64,000 nucleotides of DNA from the NCBI GenBank assembly GCA_020744225.1, contig JAGMWG010000020.1, forward strand, positions 992,001 through 1,056,000, given 5' to 3'. A program made the translations under genes and the position numbers. Below the pieces are notes generated by a model, which worked only from the letters and a program-made list of their open reading frames with translations, was not told where the DNA came from and searched no databases. The DNA comes from Paraphoma chrysanthemicola (lineage: Eukaryota; Ascomycota; Dothideomycetes; Pleosporales; Phaeosphaeriaceae). The number at the start of each line of letters is the position of its first letter. Position 1 is the stretch's first letter. Positions 22,864 through 33,041 of this stretch are shown here, in pieces.

Positions 22864-24117
22864 TCAATCCTCCTCCGTTTGGCCTATGTAGTCGACTAGC
22901 AGATCGACATTCGGGACGAGTTTGGCAGCGAGCCGGCGGAAGTTTTCTTGCTCCAGTCCTGTGTTGAAGAATGTCCGACGGATGAGGGTCGAGCTAATAG
23001 GATCCTGGTTCTCAGAACCAGAATGGACACCCTTGGGAATGAAGACAACGTAGCCCGTTCCCAGGTGAAGTGTCCGCTTGGCCTGCCAGATAGTATCGTG
23101 CGTGCTATGCGCTTGCCGAAGGACACCCATGAGAGCGCTAGCCCGGTCGGATGACAGAGATGATTCGGCGTCGAAAAGGCTCGGACATATCGTTCCCATC
23201 TTCTTGCACGGCCAACATGGACAGCGAGGCGATGGCTGGCTCTCATCCTCCCACAACCTCGGTTCCGCGCGAGACAAGCGTTTCCAGGACCCGAACGTTG
23301 GAAGCTGATGTGGTGGTCCAAAGTCATTGTTGGTGTTATCGCGAAGCGATATGGGTCGTCCTATGTTGCTTGACACAATACTACCTGTGCCCCAACCTAG
23401 TGAGCCCTCGAAGTTAAAGACATCGAAGTTGTCTCCACCGTGCAGTGATGGAAACGACACTCGAAACCCATCCACTTTTGCAAGATTCTGCAATTGCAAT
23501 ATGAATTCTGCAGACCATTCGGCAGATCCTGGATACACCCAAGTGAAGCGACTGAGCACTTCATCCTCCAACAGCTTCGAGCGCTGATTATGGGACAACT
23601 TGAAGGAACAGCCCCGTTCGACTGTGCTGGCCTTTTGACTCAAAGAACCACTTCCCAAAGGTAGAAACATAGCGGCAACGGTCTTGTCGTCCGTGCAGAG
23701 GAAGGCGTGCCATAAAAGTGCGAGGTGGCCGAGATGAGGAGGATTGAAGCAACCCGGATAGATGAGGATAACGGTGTTGCGATCGCTGCGCAGTCTAGGA
23801 GGCAGGATACCTTTGACACGGCGAAACAGACTATGGCGGTCGACTAGCGGGACATCGATGCTGGCCCGCTCTGCGCGGAGAATGTAGTCCTCCAAGTCGG
23901 CGAACCGGATACGCTCATTTGTCGGTGGTGTAAGCTTCGGCGAGACGTCACCTGGGTGCTTCTGTACCAGCGCAGTCGGGACCGACCCGTCCAGAGCAAT
24001 AGGGCCCTCAGTCGCGTCCTGAAGGTCTTCCGTCGATCTGGGTTTCGATCGCTTGTTAGGCTTCGAACACTGCGTCTCTGGTGACTTGTCAGCGTTGGTC
24101 CGTACGTTGACTGCCAT
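22864..24117 (-). CDS. cytidylyltransferase-like nucleotidylyltransferase (NMNAT-like)
   Basis: Intronless gene of 417 aa. The nucleotidyltransferase core starts at about residue 115 with VILIYPGCFNPPHLGHLALL, holding the HxGH nucleotide-binding motif. The C-terminal partner motif is ISSTLIRR, as in nicotinate/nicotinamide mononucleotide adenylyltransferases and related cytidylyltransferases. Between them are a large insertion and a Cys-rich stretch (PRCPCWPCKK). The first ~110 residues are hydrophilic and Ser/Pro/Lys-rich. The length is greater than that of bacterial NadD or yeast Nma1, fitting a filamentous-fungal subfamily annotated only as cytidylyltransferase-like. A nucleotidyl transfer from NTP to a phosphorylated acceptor is inferred; the exact acceptor is not known. 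Confidence 0.82.
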   Translation of the reverse strand: MAVNVRTNADKSPETQCSKPNKRSKPRSTEDLQDATEGPIALDGSVPTALVQKHPGDVSPKLTPPTNERIRFADLEDYILRAERASIDVPLVDRHSLFRRVKGILPPRLRSDRNTVILIYPGCFNPPHLGHLALLWHAFLCTDDKTVAAMFLPLGSGSLSQKASTVERGCSFKLSHNQRSKLLEDEVLSRFTWVYPGSAEWSAEFILQLQNLAKVDGFRVSFPSLHGGDNFDVFNFEGSLGWGTGSIVSSNIGRPISLRDNTNNDFGPPHQLPTFGSWKRLSRAEPRLWEDESQPSPRCPCWPCKKMGTICPSLFDAESSLSSDRASALMGVLRQAHSTHDTIWQAKRTLHLGTGYVVFIPKGVHSGSENQDPISSTLIRRTFFNTGLEQENFRRLAAKLVPNVDLLVDYIGQTEED

Positions 24118-25557
24118 TAGATATTAGTGTGTGCTGCGGCTGCCATGCAAATAAGAGAACAAGAGGATAGCAGGATGGAAGTGTACCTTAGAGTATAGAT
24201 TGGTACAATTTCGGGACTTGAAGGCGAGGTGAGGTGAAGGTGACGAGCAGTTTTTTCCACATTCACTCGTGTAATATATCACCCAGGCCTGCTTGGGCTT
24301 CCCACCGATGCCAATAATCAGCCTCCATATGCTTGAAAGCTGTCTGTATTTTCAATGATGCAAAATTCCCAATATCTGTGATCATCACTCATCAGCGTAT
24401 AAGAGCGCCTTGCTCCTATGCCCTACTCTGGCCACCGGAATTGAGTTCGGAGTCCACCTCTGCTCGTTCCAGCTCAAGAGCCACCGTAGCTTGCAGGTCT
24501 TAATTGATTTATTCTCATTGCATGGTAGACCGAGGCCGCCCACTACTAGCAGACTCTGAGCGTCCTGAGGTGACTTGCCAGGTTTCACGCGAAGCATGAG
24601 CCACAAGGTTTTCGCCATCTAACCATGCAAATGGCATGAAGGTGATTTTGCCATTCAATTTCCGAAGGTCGTCTCAAAGTCGCTTGCGCCGATGTGCACG
24701 GCTGAGGATGTTTGGCGACACAAAAGAGGCAGATAAAACAATGCAAGCGATTTGCGCGCGCTAGGGCGCGTCGTCATGTGACTTGGAGCTTTACTCATGT
24801 TCGTGCTACGCACATGAAAGCCCTCGCAATAATGGTTTTTTGCACCAAAGAGATATCGAGTGAGAGGCCGAGCGATGTTGAGCAATGCAGAAGTCCCAAG
24901 GCTGCCAAGCACTCGCATAAGCGTCTGGACCGAGCATCGCAGCTGAAGCTTGAGGCTATCGTCCAATTGCACGACATCGCACCGCACAGCCAATTTCTTT
25001 TGACACCCCGGTCTGTGTCCTGAACCGCTCGCTCGACAGCATGCATACGAATCACGATCTGAGACGTGCGTAGGAGCGTCTACCCCGCGTCAATCGTGGT
25101 GGACAAGCTCCACCGTTGACGTTGTCGCTCCTGAACGCCATCGTTTCACCACACCACCAACGGATTCAGCCGCGGTTCTAACCACGACATTCGCGCGACT
25201 CGCCAGCGCATCGCCAGCATCCCGTCACCGTTGTCTAAAAGGACCGAAGTCGTACAGTGCCAAGACGGGTTGCGCCCTCAATTTGCTTGTCCAGCCTACG
25301 CGACCCACCGCGATTGGACTCGCCTATCGTGACTCTTCCCCTTACAGTCAAAACCCGCAAATGGAGGCGTTGAAACAAGACCGCCACCGCGAAATGTCAA
25401 ACGCAGGGTCTAGACGGTCGATCGCCATTGGCGACTAGAGGTTTGACGTGGTGAGATTAGGGGCGCGCACGCGACAGTCACGAAAGCAATATGAGGCCTG
25501 CGATAACCCGCACGCGAGCTTATTGTCACTTTTTCGAATTCGGGATTTGACTTCAAC
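24118..25557. other. divergent intergenic region, no gene seen
   Basis: A 1.4 kb gap between two genes that point away from each other. Frames near 24655-25055 overlap on both strands and carry no motif. It contains the promoters of the nucleotidylyltransferase and bestrophin-like genes. Confidence 0.55.
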
Positions 25558-27076
25558 ATGGCGGAAAAGGCCACGACATCAGCGAACGTGTCTAATGGCA
25601 GCACGCCTAAGAGGCCACCGATCAAGAAGCAGGATACCGATAAGGATCTAGACGACTACTTTGTACGTTTTTCTTGAAGCTGTCGCAAGAACGATCAAGC
25701 ATTGGTGAAAATCCGACTAATACATACAGATTGGACCACGCGACCTCGATCACCATTCGAAATGGCCAATCTTCTTGCGCCTGCACGGCAGTATCACACC
25801 AGAAATGATACTGCCTCTATTGTTCGTAGGCGGCTGGTCGGCCATGATTACCTGCATCTCGAAATTCGTACATGACCGTACGTCGACCCACTTCTAACGT
25901 CGACTTTTCTAACATGGCGTAGTCGGCATCAACCAGCTACTCCTTACAGTCCTGGGTTTCGTCGTCGGTCTCGCCCTCTCCTTCCGCTCCTCCACTGCCT
26001 ACGAGCGCTACAACGAAGGCCGCAAGTACTGGGCGCAACTTACGCTTGCATCCCAGAACCTGGCACGCCTGATCTGGATCCACGTCGACGAGCGCCACAC
26101 CGACCCTGCCGTGGGCAAGCAAGATCTCATCGCGAAAATCAGCTGCCTCAATCTCATCTCGGCCTACGCCGTCGCGCTCAAACACAAACTCCGCTTCGAG
26201 CCCGGCATCCATCATGACGACCTAATCAACATGGTCGCGCACTTGGATACCTATGCTAAAGGAGTGCCCAAACAGCCGCACAAACGATCCAACATATTCA
26301 AGACAGCAGGAAACTTCCTTGGAGTCCCCATGGCCGAGTCGAACCCCCGCAAGCTCGAAAAAGCGTCTACTGTCCCACTCGGTAACCTTCCACTTGAAAT
26401 CCTGAGCCATTTGAGTAGTTACATGAAGCACATCTACGACAATGGCACATTCAAGGTCTCCATCTACCAGACTCAGTCGCTAAACGCACTCACAACCATG
26501 AACGATGTTCTCACCGGCACAGATCGTATCTTGAGCACGCCACTACCAATCGCATACTCCATCGCCATCGGGCAAATCACATGGGTGTACATCCTCCTCC
26601 TGCCCTTCCAACTCTACAAAGCCCTCGGTTGGGTGACTATCCCCGCGAGCATTTTCGCCGCATACATCATCCTGGGCATCGCGCTCATCGGTCGCGAAAT
26701 CGAGAACCCGTTCGGCGACGATGTCAACGATCTCCCGCTCGACGCATACTGCGAGCAGATTCGCAAAGACGTGGATGTCATCATGAGCAAGGCGGCGCCA
26801 GTGTGGAGCCAGGTTATCGGCAGGGACGAAAATCAGTTGCTGTATCCCCTGAGTCATATGGCCAGCGCAGCATGGGCTGACAAGAGCGTTGATGAGATTC
26901 GAGATGCGTTGGCGACGAAGCCTGGTATGCACTTCCACAACAGCCATGGCACGGCACATACCACACACCATCAGCATAATGGGGTGCATAAGACCGAGGC
27001 ACACAAGGCTGAGGAGGGCGGCGCTGGTCCTGGCGGTGCATCCGGTGCCGCGGCAGCTGGCGATGGTGGCGATTGA
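25558..27076 (+). CDS. bestrophin-like anion channel family membrane protein with His-rich tail
   Basis: Exons 25558-25662, 25730-25877 and 25923-27076; introns 25663-25729 (67 nt) and 25878-25922 (45 nt). The product is 468 aa. It matches the bestrophin/UPF0187 family (PF01062): SKWPIFLRLHGSITPEMILP near the first membrane segment, GLALSFRSSTAYERYNEGRK, the LPLEILSHLSSYM helix, and the diagnostic REIENPFGDDVNDLPLD after the fourth hydrophobic segment. Bestrophins form chloride or bicarbonate channels; fungal members are little studied. The final ~50 residues are unusual: a His-rich segment (HFHNSHGTAHTTHHQHNGVH) followed by a Gly/Ala-rich end. All joins preserve phase and produce family motifs across the junctions. 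Confidence 0.9.
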
Positions 27077-27250
27077 AAATGCTTAAAATCTAGGTTTGCT
27101 GTAGGACGTTGAAACTCGGAGGCCATCATCACACGCACACAATTCGTAGTCTTTCCAAGTTAGCGAGCTATACCCCCAATCTCGAACATTTTCCCCTCCA
27201 ACCATTCTGCTTACTCGTCTCGACGCTAACAGGTACCGTATTGCCCACAA

Positions 27251-28817
27251 TTAAAGGCCCTCCTTTTTCCATTTCCCTCCACTCCCATCTCCGCCCAACT
27301 TGCCCATATTCCCCAACAACCGCTCCAACGTAAACTTCTGCCTATCCTTCTCCTCCCCAACACCCAGAAAGCCCAAATCGCCCAGCAATCCCCACGCCAA
27401 GCGGCCATATTTCTCTGCACTCTTCCGATCCCCGTGTTCGAGATACAGCATTGCAAGCATAGCGTATTCGTCCGTGAGCATGGGATAAACGTCTTCTTCG
27501 ATGATCATTTGTATAGTTTCGTGCGCAAGTGCAATGGCGGCGGGGAGGTCATATGATTCTGCCAACTGGATGATCTTTTCTTCAGCTTGCGCGATCATAA
27601 CGCGGCGGAGGTCGCTTGCTTTTTTCTCTGGCGGGGGGAGAGAGCAGAGTGCGCAGGTACATGTAAAGCCCCAACGGGAGAGGAGGTGGGTGCGTTTGTG
27701 CGAGGGGATGCCGAGGAGGAGATCTAGAAGGGATGGTTAGATGGGTACGAACTGCGTATCGTGGTGAGGTGCAAGGTGTGGGGCCGCGTGGTGGGTATGA
27801 TACTGAGGATAGACCTAGACTTACATGATATAGTGATTTCCTCGCCTTCTTCGATGTCTCGATACGCTTTAATCGCCATACTCACGCCTGCGCGAGAGAA
27901 CATGACGAAGCTATTTGGATTACATGCATGATTGATGCGCTTATTCTTCGTCAGCACTTGCCTCTCCATCCACCATCCTGCACTTCAAGCAATATTCGCT
28001 ACATGTCACTCATCCAAAAAAAAAAAGAACGAGATAAACTTACAGAAATCAGCGGAAACAAAGCCCTCGTACTAACATCCACAACCATACTCCCAAACGC
28101 ATTCGTCTTCATAATATCTTCTTCCAACCTGCCTTCTTCAGCATCCATCTCGTCCTCCTCGTCCTTGCCATCATTATGTTTGGCGCTCATATCCCTAATC
28201 ACGCTCGGTGCACGTAGTCTCTCCACGGCGAGTTTTAGCATCGCATCTGGTTCCTTAGATTAGCACACACACACACATACGCGTATATTCCCACGCCAAC
28301 TACACTCACTGCTCTCTCCCTTCCTAACCGCTTTTTCCAAATCCATGTCCACAACCACAGCAGCCTGATCAACCATAAACGTCTCAAACCTCCTAATCCT
28401 CCTCGTCGCTACAACACCTTTATCTTTTCCCGGCATATCCACTACTTCCCACGGCTGTTTACCTCCAAGATACATCTCCTCCGCCTGCCGTCTCGTCAAG
28501 AAACTTTCCAGCGGATTAGCTCCCAGATACTCCGTCGCACGGACTGCATCGCGCGGTTTCAGGATGAGGGATAAGCCGTACGGGCCGGTGGTGTTTGAGG
28601 TGTAGATGCAGAATTTCTGGCCGAGATGCGTGAGGTGTTGCGAGGTTGTGCAGTGTGGGGGATGGGACCAGGGGGCGTGCGGTGAGGGAGGGGAGGATTG
28701 AGCGGGTGTTTGTAGGAGAGGTTGTTGGAGGAGGGTTTGGATGTTGACGAGGGCGAGGGTTGCGGATGTGTGCGGGAGGAGGAGGGCGGCTAGGGTGGTG
28801 AGGATGAGGAGGGACAT
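27251..28817 (-). CDS. SET-domain protein with N-terminal signal-like segment
   Basis: Four exons: 28310-28817, 28044-28246, 27825-27939 and 27251-27723; introns 63, 104 and 101 nt. The product is 432 aa. It opens with MSLLILTTLAALLLPHTSA, a good signal peptide or anchor. A SET domain follows: WEVVDMPGKDKGVVATRRI (start), RINHACNPNSF (NHxC cofactor motif) and GEEITISYLLLG, then the post-SET-like WGFTCTCALC. The C-terminal ~100 residues are helical and TPR-like (HGDRKSAEKYGRLAWGL). Similar fungal proteins (SET domain-containing protein 5 type) share the signal-like N-terminus. An ATG at 28889 would extend the product by 24 residues. A lysine methyltransferase fold is clear; the substrate and real cell location are not. 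Confidence 0.87.
28265..28278. repeat. (CA)n microsatellite in SET-gene intron 1
   Basis: A run of about seven CA units lies inside the first intron of the SET gene; it reads as a TG run upstream of the acceptor on the coding strand. Confidence 0.8.
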
Positions 28818-29544
28818 TGTGGGTAGAATGACTTGTGATGAAAATGCTGCTTGGATGGAGACTTTCAAGTACTTGAGAGTAAGTTCCATGAAAATGCAGT
28901 TCTCTCTGGAGTGACTTGTTTACTCATACCACACACATACCCAGCTCCAGTACATCCCAATCCGGTAATGCATCATCGCCCACCACGCTTTACCCGGTTT
29001 GATTGCACCCAGAATCCAAGATCTTGGGCCCTTCAACACGCAACATTGGCGCATCCTTACAGTAACCCTATACCAATCAGCAATAGTCTACCGAAATGTT
29101 CCCTGTTACTATAGGACTTGTCGCCGAGTGATGGAGATGTGAAACGTGCGGATCGCTGCTGTTTAGCCTGGCTGGTGGAGACACGGTAAGCCTCAAGTGG
29201 CGGCTTCACGAGGCTTGTAGATAGGCTTAAAGGGTGTGGTGAATGGAAAAGTGGAGTGGAAGGAAGGAGATGTTATGTAGACGGCCCGTGTAGATTGGTG
29301 TTGTGTGGGGAAGCTAAGCGCGGAGGAAGGAACGAAAAGCTTGATGTTGACGATCATGAGGTGGAATATGGGGATGAATTGCTCATGATGATTTCTGGAA
29401 GATGCAGTTCGATATGCCAATAGTGGGCACTGGCTTGATGTGATCGACTTTTATCGTGATGTTCATTCTGTCATTCGTTCCCTTCCCATACCAGTGGCCG
29501 TTGTAGCTTAACCTATCACAAAAAATCAACACAATCCCACCAAA
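28818..29544. other. intergenic, no gene seen
   Basis: Upstream region of the SET gene and 3' region of the RidA gene. Frames such as 28851-29114 (+) and 29193-29420 (-) have no motif. Confidence 0.55.
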
Positions 29545-30311
29545 TCACAACCTCGCATCCCTACCTGTCCAAGCAATGCACTCAATCTCCACCGGCACAC
29601 CCTTCGGCAGCTGCTTAACCGCAACACAGCTCCTTGCCGGCTTGTGCGCAAAGTACTTTTCAAACACGCCATTCATCTCGGCGAAATGCGCCATGTCGTC
29701 GAGGAACACATTGACCTTGACGACGCGGTCAATCTTGACGCCGGCCTCGGTCAGAATGCCGACAATGTTCTCGCAGCATTGCTTGGTCTTGTCGGCGATG
29801 CTGCCTTCGATCAGGTTGCCTTTTGTGTCAGCGGGGATTTGGCCCGAGACGTAGATTTGGGGGCCGGCGATGATGGCTTGCGACTGGGAGTGTTAGCGTT
29901 GAGTCGTGTAGGTCTACGTGATGTGTGTGTGTATGTGTGTGTTGTCGTTGTGTGCGAGGTTATGCGGTGGATATGAGTCGGGACGTGCACCGAGCGATGT
30001 GGTAGGGTCGGAAAGGGTAGGTAGGGCTCTCTCGCGTGTTCCAGTTGTGACGATGAGGGATAGAAACATACATAAGGTCCAGCAGCTACATTCACAGTCA
30101 GTCTCCATACCCTAATACAAGCTCCCCATCACCTCAAGCATCACTTACGCGGACACGCATTCTCAGTAAACACCTTCTTAATTTCCGACATATTTCTCTT
30201 CTGTATGTTCAATTGGACGGGAATGGGTGTGACGTAAAGTCTAGGAGCTTGGAAACAAAGTCGAGAAGCTGGAGAAAAGCGCTTTGAAGCTGTATTTAGT
30301 ACTCTGTTCAT
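29545..30311 (-). CDS. mmf1: RidA/YjgF/Mmf1 family 2-iminobutanoate/2-iminopropanoate deaminase
   Basis: Exon 1 30149-30311, a 14-nt exon 2 at 30072-30085, exon 3 29545-29883; introns 30086-30148 (63 nt) and 29884-30071 (188 nt). The product is 171 aa. The two joins rebuild the family opening ACP-PAGPY-SQAIIAG. Further motifs are IYVSGQIPAD, the VVKVNVFLDDMAHFAEMN segment, FAHKPARSCVAVKQLP with the conserved Arg, and VPVEIECIAW. RidA proteins hydrolyse reactive enamine/imine products of threonine dehydratase. ATG 30311 adds a basic, hydroxylated 40-residue leader (SKRFSPASRLCF) typical of mitochondrial import; ATG 30191 (MSEIKKVF) would give a cytosolic form, as with yeast Mmf1 and Hmf1. The last few residues are uncertain because a possible intron overlaps the end. 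Confidence 0.88.
29922..29942. repeat. (TG)n microsatellite in RidA intron 2
   Basis: Two TG runs separated by TATG lie inside the 188-nt second intron of the RidA gene. Confidence 0.8.
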
Positions 30312-30796
30312 GGAGTTGTTAGCTACAAGTAGCAACAGAAGGCTATCAGCGGCATGTCAAGCTGGCAAGTTCCGCGACGGCTCCGCGTATCGGCCTAGAC
30401 CCCACCTTCCCGATGCGCGTTCAAAGGGCGCGTCTGGCGTGCTGGCTATGGCGGGGTAACATGAGAAATTTTGTTATCGCGACAATGCACGTCTCGTGGA
30501 TTTGGAGCAAGGGAATAGAATGTGTAACGTATTTTGATTCCTTGCCTCTACATAATCTTCTCGTCTCATGTGCGGTTCATGCAAATTGCGCGTTAGAAGT
30601 AACGCAAAGTTGTGGTTGCAGCTTCGAGGAAAAGTTTCGCTGCGAGTGCAAGTGGGCGCGCAGAAATCCACCAAACGCCTTTGCCATGCCATGTCATGCA
30701 ATCCCGTCTATAAAAGTCCTGTCGAACTGAAATGTCTCTCTTCGTATGATGTGTGCTTTTAAGGTAGTGGATGGATACTTGGTCTTCCAGCGCTGC
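30312..30796. other. intergenic, upstream of RidA gene
   Basis: Between the RidA start and the APRT stop codon; both genes are on the minus strand. The frame 30413-30730 (+) has no motif. This probably holds the RidA promoter. Confidence 0.55.
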
Positions 30797-31635
30797 TCAG
30801 GCCTTCTCCTCCTGACTCGCCAGCAAGGTGTAGACTGGAGCATCGAGCTTGTCTCTTCCCTTGAGGAAGTCGAGTTCGAGGATGAATACATATCCCAGGA
30901 CTGTGCCGCCGAGTTTTGTGACGAGAGATCCGGCTGCGGCAGCAGATCCACCTGTTTCATGGTTAGCATTTCAGCTTTCAAGCAACGTGACGCCAGTTAT
31001 ATGGCGAACCCCAAGAGAGGGTTGTTGGAAAAGTGTCAAAACTCACCCGTCGCAATGATGTCATCCACGACAAGCACCTTCATCCCCTTCTTGACAGCGT
31101 CGCTCTGCATCTGGAACCAATCACTCCCATACTCCTTGACGAACTCGGCCGTCTCGCACGGCCCTGGCAGCTTTCCCCTCTTGCGCACTGGCACAAAACT
31201 TGCGCCCAGTCTCAGCGCCAGACTTGGGCCAAATAAGAAGCCCCGCGCATCCAGCCCCACCACGACATCGGGCTTCGCGCCGCCAAACTCGCTCGCAATG
31301 GAGAGCTCGAGCGCGCGTAGTAGGCCCTCGTGCAGTTGCGGGTTGGCAAAAATAGGCAGGATGTCTTCGAAGAGAATGCCCGGGGAGGGGAAGTCGGGGA
31401 ATTGGCGTAGCGAGGATTTGAGCGCTATCTTAAGACTGGCGAGTTCGGCGGCGGCGGAGGGACGGGTGGTGGCGTGTCTTCCTTGGGCGGCATGTTCGTT
31501 GCTTGTGAGGGTTGGGTCGGGCGATGACGCGGGAGGGTGTGCGCTGGTCGAGTCGCCCTTGAGTGGGGTGCCGGCTGTGGTGGTGGTGTTGATGGGGTGC
31601 GTCGAGTGAGCAGGCGTGTCGGTGGGAGCGGACAT
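30797..31635 (-). CDS. apt1: adenine phosphoribosyltransferase with long N-terminal extension
   Basis: Converts adenine and PRPP to AMP in cytosolic purine salvage. Exons 31047-31635 and 30797-30951, intron 30952-31046 (95 nt), 247 aa. The conserved core starts at about residue 70 (LKSSLRQFPDFPSPGILFEDI). It continues with VVGLDARGFLFGPSLALRLG, FVPVRKRGKLPG and the PRPP-binding motif VLVVDDIIATG-GSAAAAG, which is rebuilt exactly across the intron. The end (LGYVFILELDFLKGRDKL) is normal. The first ~65 residues are Thr/Ser/Pro/Ala-rich and absent from typical ~180-residue APRTs. An ATG at 31683 would add 16 more residues; 31635 (MSAPTDTP) is preferred but unproven. Confidence 0.93.
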
Positions 31636-33041
31636 GACGAGAGAGGGAGGACCGGAAGGGTAAAGTAGCTTTAGGTAGGGCAAACGTTAAGGTGGGTGGG
31701 ATGATGTGGACTGAACTGGACTGTGCGTCGTGTGCGTGCGTGCGTGCGGCTGCAAGGGAGGTGAGAATATCGGGGTTGCGGGCTTGCTTTGCTTGCTAGA
31801 CTTGCACAGACACCAGGAAAAAAAGTTACGAATCTAGAAAACGGACCGTAGTTCCCACTCTGCACTAGGCCTTGCGTGCTGCGAATCAGCGAATGGCCAT
31901 CGCCGCAGGGGACCGTGGCGCATCCCGGCGCAACATCACCAACGCGCAAACACGGTTGCCTATACACCATCACGGTTCCCCAATGTGGCAGCTGGGTGTG
32001 CGGATAGGCCCCGTAGCATATTGCCTATCGCTTTGCCAGACTTGCGGCCCACAAAAGCGTTGCGTGCGCTTCCAGGCTTATCGGCCGGGCTGCTGCGTGG
32101 CATCGAACATGTCACCACAAATCGGCGACAGCTGGTGTATGACTCCTCTCTCCAGTCGCCAGTGCCGGCGCTGCTTGACGACATCCCAACAAAACCTTGT
32201 CGCCAGACGCAGTACACACACGCATCCATGGCAGTGATTTGGCTTTGTTGGAAGACGTGTTCGAAGCATCCATTCGTCCTCGCGCAATCTATTACGATGG
32301 CCCATCAGCGTACGAATGGACGGTGAATCCCACGCCCGCATTCGTACTACACCAGTATACGTTACTGTGCACATATTGGAACCCGTCGGCGCCCACACCG
32401 ACCCAGCCCTGTCCCCACAATAAGCACGCCAAAGATGCGGATTGAACAAGCCACCAGTCTGAGTAACGCTTCTAGCGCCGAAGCCCTCAGCTTCCATGGG
32501 ACGCCCGCTGCCAGGGTCCCATGGATGGTGCAAGTGTGCATCATCTGTTGGCTGATGACAGCTGTCTTGACTGTACAATGAGCCGGGAGCGCTCCTGACA
32601 GCCGGCCAGTTGAGCCGCGGGACAAGTACACTACATGAGTTTCACATGTGCTCGCGACACCCGCAGGGCCGTCAAGCGCGGCTTTGCGGGTATTCTCCTT
32701 GTCAAGATGAGGCTCTGTTTGCCAGGGAAGTTGATCCGAACGGTCTAGGCTGAAGTGGGTATCGTAGATTTCATTTTCAACTCCGCTGCAAAAGCGGATT
32801 GATCCGATGCAACTAACCCGACGTACATGTGCTGCATGGAATTGCGCTGTCTGTCAAGATTGTTGCATCTCAACTGCAGCTGTCTGCGTGCTTTTGCTGT
32901 ACTCTAAAGTGCATCCGCTGTGTAACACGGCATGCGGAGGATATCAAAGGGTCCAGGGATGCCTGTTTGGAACCCGTGTAGAAAAAAGAGGACACTCGCT
33001 GGTGAACGTCGCACCCGTCGATGCTAATGCACGACATACCT
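31636..33041. other. intergenic, no gene seen
   Basis: A 1.4 kb gap. The 166-codon minus frame at 32078-32578 and overlapping plus frames have no recognisable features. The APRT promoter should lie at its left edge. Confidence 0.55.
31731..31748. repeat. short GTGC tandem repeat upstream of APRT
   Basis: About four GTGC units lie roughly 100 bases upstream of the APRT start codon. Confidence 0.7.

Noticed and set aside
28265..29942. CA/TG runs as possible CRISPR-like or tandem repeat system
   Set aside because: They are ordinary dinucleotide microsatellites inside introns, with no spacers.
32078..32578. 166-codon minus-strand open frame
   Set aside because: It overlaps several plus-strand frames of similar size and matches no family; likely chance in G+C-rich DNA.
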